Assembly: GCA_963822215.1 (NCBI GenBank)
Contig: CAWGGX010000004.1
Span: 806,001-870,000 of the forward strand
Origin: Roseiarcus sp963822215
GTDB lineage: Bacteria; Pseudomonadota; Alphaproteobacteria; Rhizobiales; Beijerinckiaceae
DNA length: 64,000 bases
Reading direction: 5' to 3'
In this document: positions 34,979 to 42,904 of the stretch, piece after piece
Numbering within the stretch: the first letter of the stretch is position 1
Layout of the letters: the number at the start of each line of letters is the position of its first letter
Program-made: the position numbers and the translations under genes
The notes under the pieces: model-generated
Told to the model about the DNA's origin: nothing
Database searches by the model: none
What the model saw: the letters and a program-made list of their open reading frames with translations, nothing else

Positions 34979-36628
34979 GTGAAGCTGTGGCGGGGCGAGC
35001 GTATGTGCCTCATCGGCATGGATGTCGCCGCGCCCGAGGACGACTTTGTTGGCTTCGCGATTGAGGTCAAGAGTCCCGGCAGTCCCGACTACGTCCCGCT
35101 CCGAAACCGCGTCAATTTCGACTACGCGGACGCAGCGTCCAAAGGTGTCGACGGGTTCCGCAACTATCTCTCCACGACCGCCCCCTTCCAGAAGTTTCGC
35201 TGGATCCATTTTCCGTATGACCCAACTGACGGCGCTTATCTCTATCGCGTCACCAAGATGCACATGAATGCCGCCGGCGCGCTCCGCGGCGGCGACCAGG
35301 TCGCCGATCTGCCAATCACCTTGGACCGTGTCACTTATGACAATTACCTTGAAGTCGGCTTCACTCGCAATTTCGCATCGTCCCAGGCCTATGCGGATAA
35401 GTTCGGCAACAACCCGGCCGTCATTCCGGCTGATCCGGCCCAGGGGCTGTCGTTCGCGAAGCTGCCGGGCGATGTCTACAGTTGGCTCGGATTCGAGGCC
35501 TACGAACTGATCTTCGGCCTTCTCAACGAGGTCGCCAACGATGCTCAACTTTCGATCGATGTTTTCGCTTACGACTTCAACGAGCCAGATATACTCGCAC
35601 GGCTTGAGGCCTGCGGCGGCCGCGTCCGGGCCATCATCGACAATTCCGCCGAACATGGCCACGAGGACAGCGCCGAATCGCAGGCGGCCGCTCGCCTATC
35701 GGCGTCGGCGGGCGCGGATTCGGTGCGTCGAATGCACTTCAAGTCGCTGCAGCACAACAAGGTCTTCGTGGTGCGGCGAGGCAATCAACCAACGAAGGTT
35801 CTGTTCGGCTCAACCAACTTCAGTTTCCGCGGCATCTACATCCAGGCGAACAATGCGCTCGTGTTCCACTCCGACGAGGCGGCGGGGCTGTTCGGCCGCG
35901 CCTTTGAACTTGCCTTCAACGGGGCGGCGGCCTTCGCGAAGGACGGCTTGAGCAGCAAATGGAGTCTCGTGCAGGCCAGCGGATTGCCCGTGGCCCACCT
36001 CTGCTTCTCGCCTCACAAATCGTCCGATCTCTCGCTCGACCCGGTCGGCGCCGCGATCGACCAAGCCTCGTCGTCGGTGTTCTACGCCATCGCCTTCCTG
36101 AACCAGATCCGCTCGGGGCCGGTGCGGGAGGCGGTCGATCGCCTCATGGGCAAGGACGTTTTCAGCTACGGCATCGTGGACAGGGAGGGCGGACTCGAAG
36201 TTCACAAGCCCGATGGCTCGGTTGGTCTAGTGGACTTCAGCTATCTGGCCCAGCACGCGCCGGAGCCGTTCAAGACCGAATGGAGCGGGGGAAGCGGTAT
36301 CCACCAGCATGACAAGTTCATCGTGACGGACTTCAACCTGCCTTCGGCCAAGGTCTTCACCGGTTCGTCCAACCTGTCGCCGAGCGGCGAGACCGGCAAC
36401 GGCGACAATCTGGTGATGATCGAGGACGCTCGGGTCGCGACCGGGTACGCCATAGAGGCGCTGCAAATCTTCGACCATCTGCACTTCCGCTCGAACATGC
36501 AGACCGCCGGCACGACGTCCAGCCTGACATTGGCGCGGCCGCCGGGCCCCGGCCAGGACTCCTGGTTTGGTCGTTTCTACGTCGCAGGCAGCCAAGCTTT
36601 CAAGGATCGCGTCTTATTCTCCCGCTAG
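34979..36628 (+). CDS. Phospholipase D-like protein
   Basis: 549 aa with two HKD-type halves. The first is SLQHNKVFVV followed by LFGSTNFSFRGI (residues about 257-290). The second is GIHQHDKFIV followed by FTGSSNLSPSG (about 440-470). Both keep His and Lys, and the Asp position is replaced by Ser/Asn-rich GSxN. PLD-fold proteins cleave phosphodiesters as lipases or nucleases. A strong gggagg precedes an ATG at 34939 in a different frame (MTFSNSGASASSRG), so the present GTG start may result from a small 5' frameshift. A DUF2278 gene follows 33 bp downstream. Confidence 0.75.
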   Translation: MKLWRGERMCLIGMDVAAPEDDFVGFAIEVKSPGSPDYVPLRNRVNFDYADAASKGVDGFRNYLSTTAPFQKFRWIHFPYDPTDGAYLYRVTKMHMNAAGALRGGDQVADLPITLDRVTYDNYLEVGFTRNFASSQAYADKFGNNPAVIPADPAQGLSFAKLPGDVYSWLGFEAYELIFGLLNEVANDAQLSIDVFAYDFNEPDILARLEACGGRVRAIIDNSAEHGHEDSAESQAAARLSASAGADSVRRMHFKSLQHNKVFVVRRGNQPTKVLFGSTNFSFRGIYIQANNALVFHSDEAAGLFGRAFELAFNGAAAFAKDGLSSKWSLVQASGLPVAHLCFSPHKSSDLSLDPVGAAIDQASSSVFYAIAFLNQIRSGPVREAVDRLMGKDVFSYGIVDREGGLEVHKPDGSVGLVDFSYLAQHAPEPFKTEWSGGSGIHQHDKFIVTDFNLPSAKVFTGSSNLSPSGETGNGDNLVMIEDARVATGYAIEALQIFDHLHFRSNMQTAGTTSSLTLARPPGPGQDSWFGRFYVAGSQAFKDRVLFSR

Positions 36629-36661
36629 ACCGCCTCGCCACACATGTTGAGGAGTTGGCGA

Positions 36662-37290
36662 ATGACTTTGCCCTATGGGTTCGCGAAGGCGACCGTGACC
36701 GGCGACCCCTGGCTTAAGCCGAGTCCCGGCCCTCGCGAGACGCAATATCACGTTCACGCGACCCTCGACGTCGCTGGAAATTCCTGGGATGTCGCCATCA
36801 ATGTCGGCACCGACGATGCCGACGACCTGCTGGTCTACAAGCTCGTCTGCGACTTCCACCACCCGTTCCTCGCCAATCTTTCCGGGGCCCCGATGGGCCG
36901 CAACGACCTCGCCGGAACCACCGGGCTCCCCGCGCTGGATTTCCAGCGATCGGACGTCCTTGCGGAAACAGGCGGCTGGCGCGTCAGCGGCGTCATGGAC
37001 GGAAGCGTCAGCCCGGAGCCGGTCGCCTCCATCGCGCGACTGCTGTCGAACGCCAAGAGCCAAGTTCTCACGATCTATCTCTTCGGTCGGTTTTACTCTG
37101 AAGGCGACGGCATCCACGACACCCATATGAACCAGGGTTCGACCGGGAAGTACCTGCATCGTCCAGGCTCCGGCAACAAAGACCAAAACGACGTGTGGCA
37201 GGATGGGGCGCTTCTGGTCGATCTCGGCGCTGCCCGCTGGGCCGGGTATTTCGCGGCGTTCCAGAACCAGTTGGGCTTCAAGACTCTCGA
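36662..37290 (+). pseudogene. DUF2278 (YukJ-like) gene, 3' end lost at an IS1380 junction
   Basis: The ATG follows a good gaggag Shine-Dalgarno. The protein reads YGFAKATVTGDP, then YHVHATLDVAGNSWDVAINV, DGIHDTHMNQG and VWQDGALLV, all typical of DUF2278. Homology stops near RWAGYFAAFQNQLG, where the DNA becomes the antisense of an IS1380 transposase; the frame stays open to 37999 by chance. It lost perhaps 20-40 residues. It follows the PLD-like gene closely, so the two probably worked together. Confidence 0.65.
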
Positions 37291-38083
37291 CATGGCGACG
37301 CAAGGTCGTGGTCGGCGCGACGCCGAGGATGTAATCGACCCCGTTCGTCCGACACCCGCCGAGAACTTCGGGGCCGCAATAGTGGCTGTCGGCGCGCACC
37401 AGGATTTCAGTGTTGGGCCAGTGAGCGCGGTTGGCGCGCACGAGCCGGCGGAGAAACGGCCTGATCTCCTTGCCGCTCGGCCGTCTGGCGGGACGAAGCA
37501 CGGCCGTGACGAAGCGGCCCTCGCCGTCGAACACGACAATCGGCTGAAAGCCGTATTCGTCGTAATGCGCGTTGAACAACGCCAATTGCTGGCCGCCATG
37601 AACGGCGTCGAACGTGTCGTCGATGTCGAGCGTGATCCGCTTGGGAACCGAAGCAAACAACTCGCAATGGAGACCAACCAAGGCGCGGCCCATCCGCACC
37701 AGCGCGCGGGCGTCCGGCAGGTTCTCCAATCGCGAGATCGTCGACTGCGAGCAGAGTTCGCGATCCGACGGCGCCAAATCGAGCGCCATCTTGAACATCG
37801 GATCACTGCGCAGACAATTGGCGTCGATCCCGTCCTCGTAGCCCGCGCCAATCATCAGCAGCCGAAACCGAATAATATCCTCCAGGCTGTGGGTGATCTG
37901 CTCCGGCGTCCGAGGTTCGACAATGCACCCGGCCAACCGATCAGCGACCCGAAGCCGCTGCTCGACTTCCCGCAACGTCAAGACGCCGCCGTCCGATGAC
38001 AGCAGCCCGCCGTCGAACTTGACCTCGACCCGCTTGCCGGAAACAGGTGACAGACCGGGCAACGGCAGCATAGAATCCTGCAT
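37270..38083 (-). pseudogene. IS1380-family transposase, C-terminal part missing
   Basis: The N-terminal about 270 residues are well preserved: VKFDGGLLSSDGGVLTLREVE, SQSTISRLENLPD, and the DDE-region LDIDDTFDAVHGGQQLALFN and VFDGEGRFVTAVLRPARRP. After YILGVAPTTTLRRHVESLE the frame runs into the antisense of DUF2278. The C-terminal portion with the catalytic Glu is absent, so it cannot transpose. The right end of the element near 38150-38200 could not be defined. Confidence 0.75.
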
Positions 38084-38143
38084 CGCGGGGGCAGTTCGTC
38101 TGAAAACGCACCAAATCGGCTTCGGTAACCAGATTCTAAGCAA

Positions 38144-38873
38144 AATCAGTCGATTAAGCTACTCCCGCCAACCCGCCGCGCGTAATCCGGGCTAAGTTAT
38201 CCGCTGTCACCGGAATTGTGGTGTCTGACGTCACTGCGACCCTTTTTCCCGGACAGTGTCCACTCCTTCTCGGACAACGCGACCCGTTGGAATTCTTCTC
38301 AAGGACTACACTGATTGTCCGGTTAATTAATGTCATTCGGGGCAAGGATCGTGGTATGCTTCGAATGAAGCTCGGCATCCGCGTCTGGAAGGTCCGGAGG
38401 GGCGGCGCGTGAGCGCCGCGGTGCCCGATAAATCCGCGCCGCTGGCCCTGATGGGCCGGGGGGCGACCGGTTCAGTATTTTCAGTCTTGAAGTCTCGACG
38501 CTTAAAGTCCGGCGTGCAAATGTATCCTTCTTCAAGGCCCGAGGGATTATCGCCTGGGTGAAATTTCACAATGACCAAATTGGGCGCACTTTTGATGAAA
38601 GGCACTCCTGTTTGCCTTCCAGCAGGCTTATTCGGCCGATTATCGGACGCACCGGTTTCCGATCGACCTGAAGGACGGCGATGAGGGGCGACCAAATCGA
38701 GCTTTTCGCGCTCTCCGGCGCAGAGAATAGAGGCCTTCATCAAATTTGAGTCAGACCCACTTTTCGACGCCGATTGACACCTTCACTTTGGCGCACGGCG
38801 TCCGTAGCGCCTATGGCAGCATTCCGAGGGTCTCCACTGTTTCCTGGCCGACCGGCAACGACCTGTAGCAAGA
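38144..38873. other. Intergenic stretch downstream of the defence-like operon, no gene supported
   Basis: About 730 bp between the IS1380 remnant and the Hsp70-like gene stop. Open frames on both strands (for example 38333-38743 leftward) have no recognisable domain and poor start signals. It probably contains IS1380 end sequence and decayed mobile DNA. Confidence 0.4.
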
Positions 38874-41327
38874 TCAGTCATCCTCGTCTTCGAGCGAGTC
38901 TGCGGCAACCAGCACCCCAACGTCGCCACCCACCCCATCGAGCATCGCAAGTAGGTTCTCGACTATCGCGGCTTTTTCGGCAGATTTGGCGAATGCTTTA
39001 GGATGCCTTTGCAACAAGTCAAGAATTCCCTGTAGAGATCTGGCTAATTTTACGGCGACGTCGGATCGTGCAGTGAGAAGAGAATAAGGCTCTATTTCGC
39101 GAACTCGCAGCAATCCGCCGACAACCAATAGCGCATACTTCAAATTTAGCGCGAGCTTCCTCTGGGCGAGCAAAATCGTCAGAATCGATGCCGTTCCCTC
39201 GGCTATCAACTTGCGGCGGCGATCAGTCAGAACGGCAGGCGCGGAAATTGTACGACTCAGAATTGATGACAAGGCGGCGAGGCAGAATGGACGGGATAGA
39301 TTTGGCACGATCAGGTCGAGGAGCGTGGCCATGCGCTGCGGCTCGGTGACGCTACGGCCCAGACCGTGAACCAGCACCTTTTCGGATTGAATAGGAACGA
39401 GAAGGGAATGACGACGGCCTGCAAGACGCGCGGCGAGCGCTTTCAGCATTTCATCTTGCAACGGCTTCGGACACCGCCCGAAGGCCCAAGTTGCCAGTAT
39501 CAGCCGCTTGTTCGATTGGATGGGAACCTTGTGAAGGCAATCGGACAGAATGCGATCCGAAGTCTCCTTCAGCACGCGATCCAGTCTCGCGACGGCTTGC
39601 GGGTCGGCGCCTTCAGGGGGCTCACCATCGAAATCCAGCGCCTGGAAGTATTCATAGACGACAGCAGGCGCTTCCGGTCCGCTTGTTCGAATTCTGAATT
39701 TCTTCCTTAAGGCTGCCGAGAGCGCGTCGAGCGTAGCTGGCTCGGCCGCCGAGACGTTTCGGAGAATTTCAGAAATCGTCGGGAACGGCTGTGCTCCGTT
39801 CCAGACATCCGCGTGGGTGAGAGCCCTCACGCGCTCCGGAATTTTCGGCGGCGGCGTCAACGCCCGCATGATCTCCTCGAATGTACGCGTATCGGTAGTA
39901 AGTGTTGACCAGTCGAGGTACACCGGATTGTCGCGCAAGGTCGGCCAAGTCGAGGACGTCGCGGAAAGCTTGGCGCGCCCCTGGGCAGGCATCTGGCGAA
40001 GCCTGATCTCAATCTGTTGGCTTTCGCTCGGGGCCTTTGCGTCCGGCGTCCGCCACTTTCGAAACTCCTCCGACTTGCGGATATAAAAATCGACGTTCCG
40101 CACCCGCGCTGGCCAGGACAAACTCCTGATGGGGTCCGAGACATATTCCCGGTTCGCCGGAACTGCGGCGCCCACCGGCATCAAATCGAGAAGCGCGAGC
40201 TTACCCTCCTTCATCGCGATCAGGGAGATCTGTTCGAGATGATCAAGATAGTGCGGAATGTCCTGCTCTATGCGACGACCGGCCAAGAGCGCCCCGTGAG
40301 CGGCGGCTTGGGGTTCAGCGACGACCAAAGTCGTCGAACCGATGGCTTCTGTGATTCTCGCGATGAACTCCCGTCGCAACGGCTCCGCCAAAGGAGTCGT
40401 CAATACCACCACGTCCGCGTCGACAAGCCCGACATCCAGAGCCTCCCGCAAACAAGACGGCGCAGTCAGCGTCGGCGCCCGGGCCTCGATCCACGTTCCG
40501 TTGTCGAGACGCAGGATTTCGCCGGTTCCCGGCGGAACGCCCTCCATCAGCAGCCGAACCGGCAACCGGCTCAATTCGTGGCTTGCCTCCTTCAGGTGCA
40601 CATTGACCGCTGCCATCTGCCGCTCGCATTCGGTCAGCAGGCATGACAGTCCGGCGCTGCTGGAGTGCATCTTTCCGTAGCCTGCGCGTTCCGGGGCAAA
40701 GACCTCGGGATGTTCGGGCAGTCGTCGAAGCAGCAGATCTTGCCTTTCAATTCCATCGCCCGCGTGGTCAAGACAAACGATCTTAAGCCCGTCGCGCACG
40801 ACCGGTAGCCCGTCGGACTCCAGTGTCGAAAGGACGGTCGCGACCGGTCTCCAAAGGAGTCGAATGGACGGGCGACGGGCTCCCTCAAGGCATCTGAGAA
40901 GTCGATCCTGCCGCTCGTCGTCGAATTCGCGGCGATCTGGAATGGTCAGCACGACGTCTTCCGCCGAGACCGACATGGCGTCGACGAAGGCACGCATCTG
41001 CGGCCCAAAAGCGTCGTCGGACTTTCCTTGAGAGATATCGCTGAGAAGGTCCGCGATCCGCCGACGTCGGTCGGGAATGCCTACCGATCCCCAGCCTCCC
41101 CCGCGACCGATAGGCGACATGGTCGCCTGAGGTCCGGCAACGTAACGGCCCTCGCGGAATTCCACAACGACGGCTGCCATCCCGCCGTCGAGACAATGAA
41201 CCGAATCGCGTCCGGGATCGACAATCGTTGGTTCCTCATCGGCGCCGACCTCGCCATCGTGCGGTAGCCAATCGCGCGCCGCATGATCATGCCAGCCGTT
41301 TAGGTCGATGCCGATTATCTTTCTCAT
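38874..41327 (-). CDS. Hsp70/actin-fold ATPase of the defence-like operon
   Basis: 817 aa. The N-terminal nucleotide-binding fold is recognisable: phosphate-1 strand KIIGIDLNGW (3-12), phosphate-2-like IVCLDHAGDG (183-192), VVVLTTPLAEPLRREFIARI (306-325, adenosine-motif position) and VVAEPQAAAHGALLAG (335-350, the connect helix of Hsp70s). The C-terminal 350 residues are helical with no recognised substrate-binding domain, so it is not DnaK. Its ATG overlaps a TGA in the preceding reading frame (41324-41327), so it is coupled to the DUF2357 gene. Likely role: ATP-dependent sensor or chaperone for the membrane complex. The acidic tail ends LEDEDD. Confidence 0.7.
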   Translation of the reverse strand: MRKIIGIDLNGWHDHAARDWLPHDGEVGADEEPTIVDPGRDSVHCLDGGMAAVVVEFREGRYVAGPQATMSPIGRGGGWGSVGIPDRRRRIADLLSDISQGKSDDAFGPQMRAFVDAMSVSAEDVVLTIPDRREFDDERQDRLLRCLEGARRPSIRLLWRPVATVLSTLESDGLPVVRDGLKIVCLDHAGDGIERQDLLLRRLPEHPEVFAPERAGYGKMHSSSAGLSCLLTECERQMAAVNVHLKEASHELSRLPVRLLMEGVPPGTGEILRLDNGTWIEARAPTLTAPSCLREALDVGLVDADVVVLTTPLAEPLRREFIARITEAIGSTTLVVAEPQAAAHGALLAGRRIEQDIPHYLDHLEQISLIAMKEGKLALLDLMPVGAAVPANREYVSDPIRSLSWPARVRNVDFYIRKSEEFRKWRTPDAKAPSESQQIEIRLRQMPAQGRAKLSATSSTWPTLRDNPVYLDWSTLTTDTRTFEEIMRALTPPPKIPERVRALTHADVWNGAQPFPTISEILRNVSAAEPATLDALSAALRKKFRIRTSGPEAPAVVYEYFQALDFDGEPPEGADPQAVARLDRVLKETSDRILSDCLHKVPIQSNKRLILATWAFGRCPKPLQDEMLKALAARLAGRRHSLLVPIQSEKVLVHGLGRSVTEPQRMATLLDLIVPNLSRPFCLAALSSILSRTISAPAVLTDRRRKLIAEGTASILTILLAQRKLALNLKYALLVVGGLLRVREIEPYSLLTARSDVAVKLARSLQGILDLLQRHPKAFAKSAEKAAIVENLLAMLDGVGGDVGVLVAADSLEDEDD

Positions 41328-41482
41328 CGTCCAGCGGCAACTTTCATCTGCTCGCGCAGAACATCAGAAAGCTGTTCAAGGCTCTGACGCAACGAGTCCT
41401 CTGCGCTGCCCAAAGTTGCTTGCGCCGCGTTGCCGGCTGCCTCCTTTTGCATCCCCTCCGGCGATTGGGGACGCAGAATCAA
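41324..41482 (-). CDS. 52-codon frame at the DUF2357 3' end (frameshifted tail or small gene)
   Basis: Reads ILRPQSPEGMQKEAAGNAAQ, then ATLGSAEDSLRQSLEQLSD and VLREQMKVAAGR: an amphipathic helix. It stops in a TGA that overlaps the Hsp70-like ATG. A TTG start has gggaagg 4 nt upstream, and an internal ATG also exists. Deleting one T in gggtgcgttg would fuse it directly to the DUF2357 protein (REGALILRPQ). So it is either the true C-terminus displaced by a 1-nt insertion, or a small coupled ORF. Confidence 0.55.
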   Translation of the reverse strand: MILRPQSPEGMQKEAAGNAAQATLGSAEDSLRQSLEQLSDVLREQMKVAAGR

Positions 41483-42902
41483 CGCACCCTTCCCTCACGT
41501 TGGATCGCAGGCGTTGAACAATGGCGTCGACTTCCAACGCTTCACCGGGAACAAGTCCCCCTTGCCAATCCCAGATCGGCCACACCGCCAGACGGGCGAG
41601 AAACGACAATGAGTTGCCGATGCGCCCTATCCGCAGCCAAATCGGTGCGCACAGATTGGAGTGGTTGTCGCCGGCATTGCCACTTTGCTGCGCACCGTAC
41701 TGCACCTCGACGATGAGCCCTTCTCTGGTCAGGTGCAGGACCCCGAGGGGATTGACACTCCCCACCCAGCGGCCATGACGCTGCTCCTCGCGGAAGACGA
41801 TCGGCGAAGTCGCTACCACCTCGGCTCCATCGATTGATTGCAGCGCCACCACCAGGGCCAAGGCGCAAAATTCTTCCCACGACTGGGCCTGCCACCGCCA
41901 CAGGTCGTCGAGCACGCGCCGCCGCCGCCGCAGTTCCTGCCATGCTTCCCAAATCGCGTGATAGTTCGAGTTGTTTTGAAGGACAAAGTTCGGCGTGACG
42001 TCCGGAAGCGCCTCCATGACGCCCAGGCCCCGGAAATCGTCCGCAAGCGTCTTGCATCGCTTGCCGAAGCCGCGAACTTCCGTTTCGCGCCCGAGAAGCG
42101 GGCGTCTCAGATTGGAAGGCGCATATGCGCGAGCGACCTCGTTCGCCAGGCCCGCGTAGCTCATCAGGACGCGGTTTTCGAGCGTGTTGAAGTTCTCCTC
42201 CCGGACCACCGCCATGATCCGCTGGCGGTCGCCCCCCTGTTCGACAATGGTTTGGCCGGGCGCGCGGAACAGCCAGGCCATCGAGCGCCTGTCGATTTCC
42301 TGGACGCGGGAAAGGGAAACCTGGCGGTGAACTCGACGCAAAATCCGCCTCGGCGCCTTGTCGAGGCGGTCAACCACGCTGCGCAGCGTTCGTGCCTGGT
42401 TGACAATGGGGGACATGGTCGGTTCGTTGCTCGACACCCCACTCAGCCATTTCGCGCGCAGCTTGGACCACAGTTGCGCCGGGTCTCCGATGAAAGCTTC
42501 GACGTCCTGCAAGCGAGCCCAAACCTGCTTGACCCTCGCCATCAGAGCGTCGCCGACTTGCGGTTCACCGGAATTGGGATCGTGATCTCTCGTCGGCACA
42601 TCCGGGACACCGGAAAACCGCATGAGCGCCTTTCCGGCCACGGTCTCTACCCGCAAACCCCTTGACTGCTTGGGCGCCAGCGGCACGGCAAACACCCTGC
42701 GTTCGTCACGAAGCGTTGCGACCGGTTCGCCGTGGTTTTGAGCGCCGTCGATACGAAGGTTCTCGGGACCATCGGTTACGATCCAAACCGATGCTCTATT
42801 TTCGGACGGAACGTCGATCTCACCGCCATTGAATCGAGCCGCTCGTTTGTCGTTTGGCGAGTGGAACGCCCAAGGACGATACCAGATGTCGACGTGCGCC
42901 AC
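41376..42902 (-). CDS. DUF2357 (McrC-like) protein of the defence-like operon
   Basis: 508 aa as read. The N-terminal half is beta-rich. The diagnostic DUF2357 segment REENFNTLENRVLMSYAGL lies at 234-252, followed by a helical region. DUF2357 proteins are the partners of McrB-like AAA+ ATPases in McrBC/CoCoNuT-type systems and often carry a PD-(D/E)XK nuclease. Here the expected nuclease core is not obvious (LIVEVQYG near residue 425 is the nearest match). It starts at a GTG 2 nt after the McrB-like stop. The last about 35 residues look like out-of-frame sequence; the alternative frame reads on as helical protein to the next gene start. Confidence 0.7.
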   Translation of the reverse strand: MAHVDIWYRPWAFHSPNDKRAARFNGGEIDVPSENRASVWIVTDGPENLRIDGAQNHGEPVATLRDERRVFAVPLAPKQSRGLRVETVAGKALMRFSGVPDVPTRDHDPNSGEPQVGDALMARVKQVWARLQDVEAFIGDPAQLWSKLRAKWLSGVSSNEPTMSPIVNQARTLRSVVDRLDKAPRRILRRVHRQVSLSRVQEIDRRSMAWLFRAPGQTIVEQGGDRQRIMAVVREENFNTLENRVLMSYAGLANEVARAYAPSNLRRPLLGRETEVRGFGKRCKTLADDFRGLGVMEALPDVTPNFVLQNNSNYHAIWEAWQELRRRRRVLDDLWRWQAQSWEEFCALALVVALQSIDGAEVVATSPIVFREEQRHGRWVGSVNPLGVLHLTREGLIVEVQYGAQQSGNAGDNHSNLCAPIWLRIGRIGNSLSFLARLAVWPIWDWQGGLVPGEALEVDAIVQRLRSNVREGCVDSASPIAGGDAKGGSRQRGASNFGQRRGLVASEP

Positions 42903-42904
42903 TC

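Noticed and set aside
38333..38743. A 136-codon leftward gene between the IS1380 remnant and the Hsp70-like gene
   Set aside because: No domain, poor start context and biased composition; left as unassigned DNA.
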